Assembly (NCBI GenBank): GCA_903895595.1
Contig: CAITUP010000091.1
Location: 1 to 64,000 of the forward strand
Reading direction: 5' to 3'
Source of the DNA: an uncultured Acetobacteraceae bacterium
Lineage (GTDB): Bacteria; Pseudomonadota; Alphaproteobacteria; Acetobacterales; Acetobacteraceae
Length of the DNA stretch: 64,000 nucleotides
The first letter of the stretch is position 1, and each line of letters starts with the position of its first letter. The notes under the pieces are model-generated. The model saw nothing but the letters and a program-made list of their open reading frames with translations, was not told where the DNA came from and did no database searches. Positions 17,338-27,533 of the stretch are shown piece after piece. Position numbers and translations under genes: made by a program.

Positions 17338-19161
17338 ATGACTGATACAACATTAGAGCAACACGATTTCGGCGCCGAAGTCGGCCGCCTGTTGGACCTC
17401 GTGGTCCATTCTCTCTACTCGGAACGGGAGATTTTCCTCCGCGAACTCGTCGCCAACGCCGCCGACGCGGTGGATCGCTGCCGCTTCGAAGCCCTGACCG
17501 ACCCCAATCTCGCTCCGCCAAGCGAAGCCAAGATCCGCCTCGTGCCGGACAAGGCAGCCAAGACGATCCTGATCTCCGACGACGGAATCGGCATGAGCCG
17601 GCAGGAGCTGATCGATAATCTGGGCACGATCGCCCGTTCCGGCACCAAAGCGTTCGGGGAGAAGCTGGCCAGTTCCAAGCCCGAGGACCGTCCGAGCCTG
17701 ATCGGGCAGTTCGGCGTCGGGTTCTACTCGGCGTTCATGGTCGCCGACCGCGTCGAAGTGACTTCTCGGAAAGCCGGCAGCGAGGAAGCCTTCACCTGGG
17801 CGTCCGAAGGCGCCGGCAAGTTCACGCTGGCGCCGGCCACGCGGGACACCGCCGGGACCGACATCGTCCTGTACATCAAGGACGACGCCGAGGAGTACCT
17901 TGAACCGATGCGGTTGGAGACGGTGGTGCGCAAATGGGCGGACCACATCACGCTGCCGATCACGGTGGCGCGCGACGGCAAGGATGAACCGGCGAATGAG
18001 GGCACAGCCCTCTGGCGCAAGTCCAAATCGGACATCGCGGAACAGAACTACGCGGAATTCTACCGCCATCTCGGCCACATGTTCGACAGCCCCTGGGCGA
18101 CGCTGCACTGGAAGGCGGAGGGTACTTACGAGTACTACTGCCTCCTGTTCATCCCCAGCATGAAGCCGTTCATGCCGGTGGAGGACGACCGCGAGGCGCA
18201 TATCCGCCTGCATGTCCGGCGCATGTTCATCACCGAAAAGGCGGAGTTATTGCCGAACTGGCTGCGCTTCGTGAAGGGCGTGGTGGACACCGAAGACCTG
18301 CCGCTGAACGTGTCCCGCGAGATTCTGCAGACCACCCCGATCCTGGGCCGCATCCGCAAGGCGCTGATCTCGCGCGTGCTGGGCGAGCTGAAAACCCGTG
18401 CCAAGGAGGCCGAGGACTACACCAAATTCTGGGAGAATTTCGGCCCGATGCTGAAGGAAGGCATCTGGGAGGACAGCGAGCATCGCACCGAGATCGCGCC
18501 GCTGCTGCGGTTCCATTCCTCGACCGAGGAAGGCTGGACTTCTTTGCCCGACTACGTGGCGCGCATGAAGGAAGGTCAGGACACCATCTACTATCTGGCC
18601 GGCGACAGCGTGGAAGCGCTGAAATCGTCCCCGCAGCTCGAAGGTTTTCGCGCCAAGGGCTACGAGGTGCTCCTGATGGCGGACTCCATCGACGCTTTCT
18701 GGCCGGAGCGGCTGGATGGTTTCGAGGACAAAAAGCTGAAGAGCGTCACCCAGGCGACGGCGGACATCGCGGCCGACGGCGATCAACCCGATATTTCGCC
18801 GTTGCTGGCGGCGTTGAAGGAGGCCCTGGGGGAGGCGGTGTCCGACGTTCGTGCCACCGGCCGCCTGACCGACAGCGCCGTGGTGCTGGCTTCGGAGGAA
18901 CATGGGCCGGACCTGCAGATGCAACGCCTGCTGCGCCGTGCCGGGCGGGCGATGATGCCCGCGAAGCCGATCCTGGAGCTGAACCCAAAACACAAGCTGA
19001 TCGAGAGCCTGTCGTCCAAGCTGGAGGACAAGGCACTGATCGGCGACGCCGCGGCGACGCTGCTGGACCTCGCGAAGGTGCAGGAAGGGGAACTGCCGGC
19101 GGATTCCAGCGCCTTCGCGCGCCGGGTTACGTCGTTGCTGGCGGGAAGTCTGGGGGGTTAG
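17338..19161 (+). CDS. htpG: Molecular chaperone HtpG (Hsp90)
   Basis: 607-aa cytosolic Hsp90. The N-terminal GHKL ATPase domain shows [20 protein letters not shown], the [20 protein letters not shown] nucleotide lid and [19 protein letters not shown]. The middle domain has [20 protein letters not shown] and [11 protein letters not shown] with the catalytic arginine region; the C-terminal dimerisation domain follows to [11 protein letters not shown]. The start ATG is preceded by AAAGGAGG, one of the strongest ribosome sites in the window, consistent with high expression. Its stop overlaps the convergent HD-protein gene by 4 bases. Confidence 0.96.
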   Translation: MTDTTLEQHDFGAEVGRLLDLVVHSLYSEREIFLRELVANAADAVDRCRFEALTDPNLAPPSEAKIRLVPDKAAKTILISDDGIGMSRQELIDNLGTIARSGTKAFGEKLASSKPEDRPSLIGQFGVGFYSAFMVADRVEVTSRKAGSEEAFTWASEGAGKFTLAPATRDTAGTDIVLYIKDDAEEYLEPMRLETVVRKWADHITLPITVARDGKDEPANEGTALWRKSKSDIAEQNYAEFYRHLGHMFDSPWATLHWKAEGTYEYYCLLFIPSMKPFMPVEDDREAHIRLHVRRMFITEKAELLPNWLRFVKGVVDTEDLPLNVSREILQTTPILGRIRKALISRVLGELKTRAKEAEDYTKFWENFGPMLKEGIWEDSEHRTEIAPLLRFHSSTEEGWTSLPDYVARMKEGQDTIYYLAGDSVEALKSSPQLEGFRAKGYEVLLMADSIDAFWPERLDGFEDKKLKSVTQATADIAADGDQPDISPLLAALKEALGEAVSDVRATGRLTDSAVVLASEEHGPDLQMQRLLRRAGRAMMPAKPILELNPKHKLIESLSSKLEDKALIGDAAATLLDLAKVQEGELPADSSAFARRVTSLLAGSLGG

Positions 19162-19709
19162 GCCCCCAGGCAGCGCTGGATGTGGGGCACGTAGTGCTCC
19201 ACATCCGGGGTCGCCAGCCCCTTGACCTTCGCGCTTTCGTCGAAGCGGCGCAGCTTCACCGCGGCTTCATGGTGCGGCAATGCCTCGAACGCCGCGATTT
19301 CTGCCGGAGACATTGGGCCGCCTTGCAACGCCAGACTGCGGACGGAATCGGGGGACAGACGGCCGAAATAATCGGCCTCGGTCCCGCACAGATACCGCTT
19401 CGCCGCCACATGCAGCCGCACGGGTTCGGTGACCGCCGGCCCGAATCGGTTTTCCAGCCAAACGGCACCCAATTCCTCATGACGATCGTCGATACCGTCC
19501 GCCGCCGGATCTTCCCCCAGATCGTGCACCATGTGCCCGATATCGTGGACCAGCGCCGCGACGATCAGGGCGTCGTCGCACCCGGCCTGCTCGGCCAGCA
19601 GCGCGGCCTGCAATGCGTGCGCCCGCTGGTTGACGCTGGACAGGCCGTACTGGCGCTGCCCCTTGCCGCCGATCAGATCGACAATTGTATCGACGGTATC
19701 GTGTTCCAT
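19158..19709 (-). CDS. HD-domain protein resembling phosphonate-degradation (PhnZ-like) oxygenases
   Basis: About 183 aa from ATG 19709 ([20 protein letters not shown]), which has GGAG upstream; the frame is open 14 codons further (to 19751), but that adds an unlikely leader. HD motifs are [28 protein letters not shown] and HEELGA, then [20 protein letters not shown]. The spacing and the tyrosine/histidine-rich segment resemble PhnZ-type mixed-valent di-iron oxygenases rather than classic phosphohydrolases. No phn genes are nearby, so the substrate is open. Convergent with htpG. Confidence 0.75.
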   Translation of the reverse strand: MEHDTVDTIVDLIGGKGQRQYGLSSVNQRAHALQAALLAEQAGCDDALIVAALVHDIGHMVHDLGEDPAADGIDDRHEELGAVWLENRFGPAVTEPVRLHVAAKRYLCGTEADYFGRLSPDSVRSLALQGGPMSPAEIAAFEALPHHEAAVKLRRFDESAKVKGLATPDVEHYVPHIQRCLGA

Positions 19710-19797
19710 GGCTCGTTGCTCCGATTGACGGGCGACCAGTCTAGCGGCCACCGCCGTTGCCGGGCAAAAGTCACTTCCGTGACATATTGATCAGGGG

Positions 19798-21198
19798 ATG
19801 AATCGCATGCTGGACCAACCCTTCGACAGCCTGGTGACCGAGGCGGCGGACGCGCGCCCGCTGCACCCGGTTCGCCCCGACGGGCTTTCATCCATGTTGG
19901 AAACCCTGCCGGTGGCCCAGGCCGCTTACCTGAAAGCCAGCGGCTTCGCGGCCAAGGCACAGGAACTGGTGTTGCTGCCGGGCCCCGAGGGCGTTGCGGG
20001 CGCCGTTCTGGGTCTGGGTGCCGACCGCACCCCCTATGCCTTCGGAGGCCTCGCCAGCCGCCTGCCTGAGAGTTCCGCTTGGTACCTGCAACCCGGAGAC
20101 TACGACCCGGCCGCGGCGACTTTGGGCTACTGCCTCGGCACCTATCGCTACGCCGCTTTCAAGGCCGCGGATCGCGCTCCGGCGCGTCTGGTGGCACCGC
20201 CCGGTCAGGCGGAAGCGATATCGCAGGCCGGTGCCATCGCCATGGTGCGCGATCTGATCAACACGCCTGCGAACCTCCTCGGCCCGGTCGAGCTGGGCGA
20301 CATCGCCGTCGGGCTCGCCGCCCGCTACGGGGTGGAGGCATCCGTCGTGGAGGGCGCCGAACTCGATCGCGAATACCCCACCGTTGCCGCTGTCGGGCGC
20401 GGGTCTGACCGTCGGGCGCGCGTCGTGACGTTTCGCTGGCAGGGATCGGCCGCGACCGCCGATTCGCCGCTGCTGTCGCTCTGCGGCAAGGGTGTGTGTT
20501 TCGATACCGGCGGCTACGATCTCAAACCTTCATCCGGAATGCTCCGCATGAAGAAGGATATGGGCGGAGCGGCAACGGTTCTTGGTTTGTCCCGAATTGT
20601 CATGGAGGCGGATTTGCCGATTCGGTTGGTTACCCGAATCGGATGCGTGGAGAATTCCGTCTCCGGCAATGCGATGCGCCCGCTGGATGTGATCCGCACG
20701 CGCAGCGGGCTGACCGTGGAAATCGGCAACACCGACGCCGAGGGGCGTCTCGTCCTATGCGATTTGTTGCACGATGCATCGGATGAATCGCCCGATCTGC
20801 TGGTGGACTGCGCCACTCTGACCGGCGCGGCCCGTGTCGCGGTCGGCCCGGACCTGCCGGCATTGTTCTGCACAGACGACGATTGGGCGGCCGATCTGTT
20901 GCGTTGCGGTATCGCCGCACACGACCCCATGTGGCGTCTGCCGCTATGGTCCGGGTACGACGACTGGCTGAAAAGCCCAATTGCAGACTTGAATAATGTC
21001 TCTTCGCGCCCGCAAGCCGGCGCGATCGTCGCGGCGCTGTTCCTAAAGCGGTTCGTATCGGCCGGCATTCCCTGGGCGCATATCGATCTTTATGCCTGGA
21101 ACGATCAATTGCGGCCCGGCCGACCCGAAGGTGGGGAAGCCCAGACCCTGCGTGCGATCTTCCAAGCTGTCCAGGAACGGCTCTGTCCGACGACATAA
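19798..21198 (+). CDS. M17 leucyl aminopeptidase family protein
   Basis: 466-aa di-metal aminopeptidase. The C-terminal M17 domain is intact: GKGVCFDTGGYDLKPSSGML (metal and catalytic lysine), KKDMGGAATVLGLSR, and the signature NTDAEGRLVLCDLL. The N-terminal 170 residues are variable, as in the alphaproteobacterial branch distinct from canonical PepA. It removes N-terminal residues from peptides in the cytosol. ATG 19798 is used; a second ATG four codons in is equally possible. It starts 88 bases from the divergent HD gene start. Confidence 0.88.
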   Translation: MNRMLDQPFDSLVTEAADARPLHPVRPDGLSSMLETLPVAQAAYLKASGFAAKAQELVLLPGPEGVAGAVLGLGADRTPYAFGGLASRLPESSAWYLQPGDYDPAAATLGYCLGTYRYAAFKAADRAPARLVAPPGQAEAISQAGAIAMVRDLINTPANLLGPVELGDIAVGLAARYGVEASVVEGAELDREYPTVAAVGRGSDRRARVVTFRWQGSAATADSPLLSLCGKGVCFDTGGYDLKPSSGMLRMKKDMGGAATVLGLSRIVMEADLPIRLVTRIGCVENSVSGNAMRPLDVIRTRSGLTVEIGNTDAEGRLVLCDLLHDASDESPDLLVDCATLTGAARVAVGPDLPALFCTDDDWAADLLRCGIAAHDPMWRLPLWSGYDDWLKSPIADLNNVSSRPQAGAIVAALFLKRFVSAGIPWAHIDLYAWNDQLRPGRPEGGEAQTLRAIFQAVQERLCPTT

Positions 21199-21305
21199 TG
21201 TTACATGAAGCGATACGCAATTTGCTTGACCCGGAACTGTCATCGTATTAGCAGCCCGCCTACGTTACGGCCGCAATTTCGCAGCCAACCGGGAAAGGAT
21301 AATAA

Positions 21306-21692
21306 ATGGCAACAGCACCCTCCGCCACCGATCAGCAGGTCGATCTGCTGCGTGGCACCGTCGTCTCTCTGGTTCGGCGCGACGGGCCCGATCTGACCGC
21401 GCGTCAGCTCGCCGTGTTCCTGACGTGCTACCTGGTCGAAGGTGGCCACACCGTGCGCGGTCTGGCGGCTGAACTCGACGTTTCCAAGCCGGCGATCACT
21501 CGCGCCCTGGACCGTCTGGGTGAATTCGATCTCGCCCGCCGCAAGACCGATCCGGCCGATCGTCGCAGCATCCTCGTGCAGAAGACCCCCAAAGGCTCCG
21601 CTTTCCTGCGCGATATCAAGACGATCATGGGCAAAGTTGCCTCCGGCGAAAAGAAAGCGGCTCCCGCCGCTCGGCGTGCCACGGCCGCTTAA
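21306..21692 (+). CDS. MarR-like winged-helix regulator
   Basis: 128-aa protein with a MarR-type wHTH: LTARQLAVFLTCYLVEGGHT, GLAAELDVSKPAITRALDRL (recognition helix) and LARRKTDPADRRSILVQKTP (wing with the conserved DxRR). The C-terminus is an Ala/Lys-rich tail (GEKKAAPAARRATAA), unusual for MarR and possibly a non-specific DNA contact. It stands alone; a hairpin after it separates it from the convergent GMC gene. The start is preceded by GGATAATAA. Confidence 0.82.
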   Translation: MATAPSATDQQVDLLRGTVVSLVRRDGPDLTARQLAVFLTCYLVEGGHTVRGLAAELDVSKPAITRALDRLGEFDLARRKTDPADRRSILVQKTPKGSAFLRDIKTIMGKVASGEKKAAPAARRATAA

Positions 21693-21713
21693 ATCGCGAC
21701 GACACTGTCGAAC

Positions 21714-21750
21714 GCCCCTTTCCGTCGCGAAGCCCGCGACCGAAAGGGGC
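21714..21750. terminator. Hairpin between convergent MarR and GMC genes
   Basis: GCCCCTTTCCGTCGCG pairs with CGCGACCGAAAGGGGC (15 of 16) around a 5-base loop. The strand with the MarR gene lacks a long U run, so termination strength is uncertain; the position between two stops suits a bidirectional terminator. Confidence 0.65.
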
Positions 21751-21776
21751 GCTAATTCAACATCTTACCACATTTT

Positions 21777-23390
21777 TCAGGCTGCCAGACGCGCGGATGC
21801 CTTCAGCATGGCCGCGCCTTTTTCGGCGATCATGATGGTCGGCGCATTGGTATTGGTCGACGTGACCGCCGGCATCACCGATGCATCGATCACCCGCAGT
21901 CCCTGCAATCCGTGCACGCGCAATTGCTCGTCCACCACCGACATCGCGTCCGGGCCCATCCGGCAGGAGCATGACGCGTGGAACACCGTCGTTCCGCTTT
22001 GCCGAGCATATTCAAGCAGTTCGTCATCGGATTGAATGCCGGCGCCGGGTGCCGTTTCGGCGACGACGTATTGCGCCAAGGCAGGAGCCTCGAACAATTT
22101 CCGCAGAAACTTCAGACCGCCAACCACCGCCCGCCGATCCCGTTCATCGTCGAGGTAACGGGGATTGATCGCTGGCCGATCCTCCGGTCGGTTCGATCTG
22201 GCTTCGACATAGCCCGCACTCAACGGACGCATTTGCCAGATTCCGCCGGTCATACCGGGCTTCGTGTCCAGTTGCCGCACGGGGCCGGGTCCGTAACTGC
22301 CCGGCGCGAACATCGCCTGAATATCCGGAGTCGCAGATTCTGCCAGCACTTTGACCGACGCCGCGACCAGAGAGGCGCCATAGGTCAGGATGCCCTGGCC
22401 GGTCAGCACGTAGCGCAGGACCTCATTGACCAGGCCCAATCCGCGGGAACGTTCGTTCAGCGAACGAGCATTCTTTACGTCGGCGGAAACCCTCACGATA
22501 AAGTGATCCTGAAAATTCCGTCCCACGCCTTTTACTGCGTGATGCACCGGAATACCCACACGATTGAGATGATCGGGATCGCCGACACCTGAAAGTTGCA
22601 GAATATGCGGCGACCCAATGGCTCCGCCGGACAAAATGACTTCTCGTGCCGCATCGGCCCTTTCGATTTTCCCGCCAACCGCGAATTCCACGCCCGTCGC
22701 TCGCGTGCCATCGAAGACAACACGATGCACCAGCGCATCGGTGATCACGCGCAGGTTCGGGCGTTTCATCGCCGGATGCAGATACGACACCGCAGCGCTG
22801 AACCGCCGCCGGCCGCGGCGTGTTTGCTGCACCCAACCGATATGGTCGCCCAACCCATGCGGTAGATCGTTCAAATCGTCGCGATATTCCAGCCCGATCT
22901 CCCGCCCCGCGTCGATCGCCGCCTGACACAAGGCCGGCTGATCGGCGATGGCGGAGGTGTTCAGCGGCCCACCCTTGGCATGCGCTTTATACCCGGCGGG
23001 ACCATTCCAGTTTTCCGCCTTGTCGAAATACGGCAGCACGTCGTTCCACGACCAGCCGCGATTGCCGCATTGCGCCCAGTAATCGAAATCCTCTGGCTGG
23101 CTGCGGATGTAGATCATGCCGTTGATCGACGACGACCCGCCGAGCACCTTGCCACGAGGATAGGCGATGGTGCGGCCGTTCACGCCCCCGTCCGGCGCGG
23201 TCTTGAAGCCCCAGGTCAGCGTGGGATGATCCAGCAGCTTCATGTAGCCGGCTGGGATGTGGATCAGCGGATTGGTGTCGCGCCCGCCGGCCTCGATGAG
23301 GATGACCCGTGTCAGAGGGTCCTCGGTCAGCCGGTTGGCGAGCACGCAGCCGGCCGACCCGGCGCCGACGATGACGTAATCCGCTTGCAT
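21777..23390 (-). CDS. GMC-family oxidoreductase (choline/alcohol dehydrogenase-like)
   Basis: 537-aa FAD enzyme. Start ATG 23390 (MQADYVIVGAGSAGCVLANR) puts the flavin motif at the N-terminus; the open frame continues far upstream only as a shadow of the neighbouring gene. The GMC signatures are YPRGKVLGGSSSINGMIYIR and VILSGGAIGSPHILQLSGVG; the C-terminal FHASCSCRMGPD holds the catalytic histidine, and the end is TSTNTNAPTIMIAEKGAAML. It probably oxidises a primary alcohol or polyol. Six bases separate it from the stop of the upstream substrate-binding-protein gene, so they are probably cotranscribed. Confidence 0.9.
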   Translation of the reverse strand: MQADYVIVGAGSAGCVLANRLTEDPLTRVILIEAGGRDTNPLIHIPAGYMKLLDHPTLTWGFKTAPDGGVNGRTIAYPRGKVLGGSSSINGMIYIRSQPEDFDYWAQCGNRGWSWNDVLPYFDKAENWNGPAGYKAHAKGGPLNTSAIADQPALCQAAIDAGREIGLEYRDDLNDLPHGLGDHIGWVQQTRRGRRRFSAAVSYLHPAMKRPNLRVITDALVHRVVFDGTRATGVEFAVGGKIERADAAREVILSGGAIGSPHILQLSGVGDPDHLNRVGIPVHHAVKGVGRNFQDHFIVRVSADVKNARSLNERSRGLGLVNEVLRYVLTGQGILTYGASLVAASVKVLAESATPDIQAMFAPGSYGPGPVRQLDTKPGMTGGIWQMRPLSAGYVEARSNRPEDRPAINPRYLDDERDRRAVVGGLKFLRKLFEAPALAQYVVAETAPGAGIQSDDELLEYARQSGTTVFHASCSCRMGPDAMSVVDEQLRVHGLQGLRVIDASVMPAVTSTNTNAPTIMIAEKGAAMLKASARLAA

Positions 23391-23395
23391 GGCGT

Positions 23396-24970
23396 CTACC
23401 CCTTTTCCACGCCCCAGAAGACCGGGGCCGATCCTTTGACGTGGCCGGCGATGTTGGACCGCCAAGCGGCGTGCGGCAGGTACTGGCCGCACGGGATGAT
23501 CGGCACCGAGTCGAAGGCGGCACGCTGGTAATCGACCTCCAGCTTGCGGCGTTCGGCGTCGGTCGGGGCGTCGATCCAGGCCTCGTAGGCGGCTTCGATC
23601 CGAGCGTCTTCCGGCCAGCCGAACCACGCCTTGGGGCCGTTGCTGCGGACGGTGTTGGCCAGCAGCGGGTCGGAAAACTCCGGTCCCGGCGCGCCGGCGG
23701 GGAACATCGACCAGCCGCCTTTCGACGGTGGTTCCTTCGACGGCCGGCGCTGCACGATCGTGCCCCAATCCGTGAGCTGATCGTCCACGGTCATGCCGAT
23801 TTTGCGGAAGGCATCGACCGCCACGGTACAGAACGCATTGTAGACGATCTGATCGGTCGGGTGCATCATCGTCAGCGTTTCGCCGCCGTACTTGGCTTGA
23901 TCCAGCATGCGTTTGATTTCGTCGATGCTCTTGCGCACCCGCACATTTTCCATGCCCGCATCGTTGGCCAAGGGCGATCCGGGGACGAAATACCCCATCG
24001 GGGCGCGCCACGTGTCGGGTTCCTCGCCCATCGCGGCCAGCATCAATTCCCTCTGATCGATCGCGGCCAACATCGCGCGCCGAACGCCGGGGTTGTTGGT
24101 GGGCGCATGCAACGCGTTGGGCCGCAGGATGCCGACGGTGCCATACAGGTCCAGAAGTCCCGTTTTCACGCCATTCTGCTTCTTTAACATCGGAATCAGA
24201 TCGGGCTGCGGCAGCTCGACCCAATCCACCTCCCCCGCGATCAAGGCGTTGGCGGCCGTGGCCGAGTCCGGAATGACCCGCCATTCCACCCGGTCCACGT
24301 TCGCCTTGTGCCCGCCGGCGGTGTAGGACGCCGGCTCCTGGCGCGGCGAGTACCGATCGAAACGCGCGAAGATGGCGCGCGAGCCCGAGACGTATTCGTC
24401 CGGCACGAACCGGAACGGTCCGCAGCCGACGATTTCCGTCACCTGCTTGAACGGATCGACCGTGGACGCAATCCGCTCCGGCATCATGACAGGTTGCGGC
24501 TGCACCTTGGACAGGAAATGCGCCAGCAGCGGGAACGGCTTCTTCAAACGCCACACGAGCGTTTTGTCGTCCGGCGCCTCGATTGCCGCGACACGCGCAT
24601 CGATAATCACGCTGGTCGCGTCGCGTTTGAGCCAGCGTTGCAGCGAGGCAAGGCAGTCGCGCGCCAGGACCGGCGTGCCGTCGTGCCAGAGCAGCCCGTC
24701 CCGCAGTTTCATGGTCCAGCGCAGGCCGTCGTTTTCGATGACGTGGCCGGCCACCATTTGCGGCTTCGGCACGAAGGATTCATCGCGGCCGTAGAGGTTC
24801 TCGTAGACCATCATCGCGAAGTTGCGTGTGACGGTCGCGGTGGTCCACACCGGGTCGAGGCTGGTCAGATTCGTTTGCGGCACGAAGATCAACGGCTTCG
24901 TGCCAGCCGAGATCGCCGGGCGCGCGAGTGTCGAGGCCGCCGCGGCGGTCAGAAATGTGCGTCTTTTCAT
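23396..24970 (-). CDS. ABC transporter periplasmic substrate-binding protein (DppA/OppA family)
   Basis: 524-aa SBP_bac_5 protein. The N-terminal KRRTFLTAAAASTLARPAIS is a twin-arginine-type signal, suggesting Tat export to the periplasm. Family features: LDPVWTTATVTRNFAMMVYE, WTMKLRDGLLWHDGTPVLA, VGCGPFRF and the AMLAAIDQRELMLAAMGEE segment. These proteins bind peptides, nickel or sugars/glycosides for uptake. No permease or ATPase gene is adjacent, so it is an orphan here. The GMC oxidoreductase gene follows by 6 bases, which hints that its ligand could be an alcohol or related compound; that is inference. Confidence 0.88.
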   Translation of the reverse strand: MKRRTFLTAAAASTLARPAISAGTKPLIFVPQTNLTSLDPVWTTATVTRNFAMMVYENLYGRDESFVPKPQMVAGHVIENDGLRWTMKLRDGLLWHDGTPVLARDCLASLQRWLKRDATSVIIDARVAAIEAPDDKTLVWRLKKPFPLLAHFLSKVQPQPVMMPERIASTVDPFKQVTEIVGCGPFRFVPDEYVSGSRAIFARFDRYSPRQEPASYTAGGHKANVDRVEWRVIPDSATAANALIAGEVDWVELPQPDLIPMLKKQNGVKTGLLDLYGTVGILRPNALHAPTNNPGVRRAMLAAIDQRELMLAAMGEEPDTWRAPMGYFVPGSPLANDAGMENVRVRKSIDEIKRMLDQAKYGGETLTMMHPTDQIVYNAFCTVAVDAFRKIGMTVDDQLTDWGTIVQRRPSKEPPSKGGWSMFPAGAPGPEFSDPLLANTVRSNGPKAWFGWPEDARIEAAYEAWIDAPTDAERRKLEVDYQRAAFDSVPIIPCGQYLPHAAWRSNIAGHVKGSAPVFWGVEKG

Positions 24971-25000
24971 TGGTTTTTCCTCCCTGTCGAAATGGCTGCT

Positions 25001-26368
25001 TTATTCGGCTGCCTTCGCCACCCCCGCGACCCGCGTCCGTGTCCGCATTGTCACGAACTCCTCCGCGGCCGTCGGATGAATCCCGATCGTCCGATCGAAA
25101 TCCCCCTTGGTCGCGCCCATGACCAAGGCGATCGCCAGACCCTGCACCAGCTCCGGCGCATCCTCGCCCAGCATATGCGCGCCCAGCACCTTCTGCGTCG
25201 CCTGATCCACCACCAGCTTCATCATCGTCTTCCGAGCGCGGCCGGACAAAGTGTGCCGCATCGGGGTGAACTTCGCGACGTAGACATCGACCGGTCCCTT
25301 CGCCGCGGCCTCTTCTTCTGTCAGCCCCACAGTCCCGATCGGCGGGGTGGAGAACACCGCCGCGGCAACGTTTTCCAAAGACACCGACCGTGGGTTCTTT
25401 CCGAACAGCGAATCAGCCAAAGCATGACCTTCGGCGATGGCGAACGGCGTCAGATTGATCCGGTTCGTCACATCGCCGATGGCGTAAATATCCGCTTGGC
25501 TGGTCTGTAGTTTCGCGTCGATAATCACCGCGCCGTTTTTATCGACCGCGACCCCGACCTTTTCCAGCCCCATTTTTTCGGTCATCGGCCGGCGTCCCGT
25601 GGCGAGGAACACGGTATCCACATCCAATGTCTGCCCGCCGCCATAAGTTAGAACGCGGCCAGCGCCGGCCGCCTCGATCTTCTCCGGGCTGCACGACGGA
25701 TGCAGGATAACGCCCTGAGCAGCCAACGCTTCGGCCAGTCCTTCCCGCAAATCCTGGTCGAACCCGCGCAGCGGCAGCGGCTGGCGGTAGATCAGATGCA
25801 CCTCCGCACCCAGAGCCTGGAAAATCCCCGCGAATTCCACCGCGATGAATCCCGACCCAACGATCGCGATTTTCTTCGGCATGACCGGCAAATAGAACGT
25901 ATCGTCCGAAATGATCGCCAAATCCGCACCCGGAATATTCGGCCGCTCGGGGTGTCCGCCCGTGGCGATGACGATCTTCTCTGCGGTGATCCGTTGCCCG
26001 CCCACGTCCAGCGTGTGCGCGTCGATGAATGTTGCCCGAGCATCGAAGATTTTGCAGCCGGCGCCGTCCAGCAGGCGGCGGTAGATGCCGTTCAGCCGGT
26101 TGATCTCCTTGTCCTTGGCAGCGATCAGCTTGCCCCAATCGTGCGGGCCTTTCTTGATCGACCAGCCGAACCCGGCGGCATCGTCCGCCCAGGCGCCATA
26201 TTCGCCCGCCTGCACCAGCAGCTTCTTCGGCACGCAACCGACATTGACGCAGGTGCCGCCCCAGAACCGCTCCTCCGCCACCCCCACGCGCGCGCCATGG
26301 CCGGACGCGATACGGGCGCACCGCACGCCACCCGAGCCACCGCCGATTACAAACAGGTCGAAGTCCAT
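25001..26368 (-). CDS. gor: Glutathione-disulfide reductase
   Basis: 455-aa class I flavoprotein disulfide reductase using NADPH to reduce glutathione disulfide. ATG 26368 (MDFDLFVIGGGSGGVRCARI) is preferred over the upstream ATGs because a GAAGG lies 9 bases before it and the FAD motif then starts the protein. The redox disulfide is GGTCVNVGCVPKKLL, the NADPH motif is VGSGFIAVEFAGIFQALG, and the C-terminal HPTAAEEFVTMR provides the active-site His-Glu. It contributes to redox homeostasis. It is divergent from the NitT-like binding protein gene. Confidence 0.9.
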   Translation of the reverse strand: MDFDLFVIGGGSGGVRCARIASGHGARVGVAEERFWGGTCVNVGCVPKKLLVQAGEYGAWADDAAGFGWSIKKGPHDWGKLIAAKDKEINRLNGIYRRLLDGAGCKIFDARATFIDAHTLDVGGQRITAEKIVIATGGHPERPNIPGADLAIISDDTFYLPVMPKKIAIVGSGFIAVEFAGIFQALGAEVHLIYRQPLPLRGFDQDLREGLAEALAAQGVILHPSCSPEKIEAAGAGRVLTYGGGQTLDVDTVFLATGRRPMTEKMGLEKVGVAVDKNGAVIIDAKLQTSQADIYAIGDVTNRINLTPFAIAEGHALADSLFGKNPRSVSLENVAAAVFSTPPIGTVGLTEEEAAAKGPVDVYVAKFTPMRHTLSGRARKTMMKLVVDQATQKVLGAHMLGEDAPELVQGLAIALVMGATKGDFDRTIGIHPTAAEEFVTMRTRTRVAGVAKAAE

Positions 26369-26454
26369 CCGAGGCATCCTTCTCTTGGTTCCCCTCAATT
26401 TGTGGCGCGGGCAGCGGCGTGGCAAGGTGTCTTATAAACAGGGAGATTCCCCCC

Positions 26455-27462
26455 ATGCGCCGCCGCGATCTCGGACTGGCTCTGCTCGCCGCCCCCACCC
26501 TGATCCGCCCCGCCCGAGCGGAGGCGCCGGTCGTACGCATGTCCAAGCAATACGGGCTCGGATACATGTCGATGATGGTGATGGAGCGCCAGAACCTGAT
26601 CGAGCGCCATGCCGATCGCATGGGCATGTCGGGACTGAAGGTCGAATGGTCCGTACTTGGCGGTCCCGGCCCGCAAATCGATGCGTTGCTCACGGGCCAG
26701 GCAGACTTCATCGGACCGGGCGGCACCACGCTCGCCACCCTGTGGGACAAGACCTTCGGCACCCCGCAGGAGGTGCGGGCACTGTCGGCCTTGCAATGCA
26801 TGCCCTTCGTGATGGTGACAAAGACCGACCGTATCCGCTCCATCGCCGACCTGACGGAGAAAGACCGCATCGCTTTGCCGGGCGTGAAGATCACCGGCCA
26901 TGCCTTGTCGCTGGAAATGGCCGCCGCCCAAAAATGGGGGTTCGACCAATACGCGCGCTTGGACCCTTTTACCGTGACCCTGGCGCATCCCGACGCCATG
27001 GCGGCCCTGGTCGGCGGGATTTCGGAAATTACATGCCATCTGGCCAGTTCGCCCTATTACTACTACGAACTCGCCATGCCCGGGATGCGGTCGGTGATGA
27101 AGTCGTACGATGTCACGGGTGGCAAACACACCAATGGCGTTCTGGTCTCCACCCGGAAATTCCACGACGCCAACCCAAAACTCTGTTCGGCTGTGCTGGC
27201 GGCGCAGAAGGAGGCGAATGCCTTCATCGCCGCCGAACCGCGCAAGACGGCGGAAATCTATTTGTCCATGACCGGGGAAAAGCAGGTCGGCCCGGACCAG
27301 TTCGCCGAGTGGCTCCGCGACCCGGACGTGGAATACACAACGGTTCCTTTGAAGACGATGGCATTCGCCGAATTCATGAAGAAGGTCGGCCGCATCAAAC
27401 GCACCGCCCCACGTTGGCAGGACATGTATTTCGAGGAATCGCACGACGTCGCCGGCAGCTGA
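26455..27462 (+). CDS. ABC transporter substrate-binding protein, NitT/TauT (NMT1) type
   Basis: 335-aa periplasmic protein. Start ATG 26455 with GGGAGA upstream; the N-terminus MRRRDLGLALLAAPTLIRPA is an Arg-rich signal of Tat-like form. The fold matches the SsuA/ThiY/NMT1 group: KQYGLGYMSMMVMERQNLIE, then GPGPQIDALLTGQADFIGPG. It would bind a small molecule (sulfonate, nitrate, pyrimidine and similar) for an ABC importer, but no permease or ATPase lies beside it. It is followed by the propionyl-CoA synthetase gene 71 bases later, perhaps in one transcript. Confidence 0.85.
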   Translation: MRRRDLGLALLAAPTLIRPARAEAPVVRMSKQYGLGYMSMMVMERQNLIERHADRMGMSGLKVEWSVLGGPGPQIDALLTGQADFIGPGGTTLATLWDKTFGTPQEVRALSALQCMPFVMVTKTDRIRSIADLTEKDRIALPGVKITGHALSLEMAAAQKWGFDQYARLDPFTVTLAHPDAMAALVGGISEITCHLASSPYYYYELAMPGMRSVMKSYDVTGGKHTNGVLVSTRKFHDANPKLCSAVLAAQKEANAFIAAEPRKTAEIYLSMTGEKQVGPDQFAEWLRDPDVEYTTVPLKTMAFAEFMKKVGRIKRTAPRWQDMYFEESHDVAGS

Positions 27463-27533
27463 CACACCGCTTGACCCGCTCGGCCACCGGCGGGACAACT
27501 CGCGCCCGAGTGCGACAAAACGGAGACGCCCCA

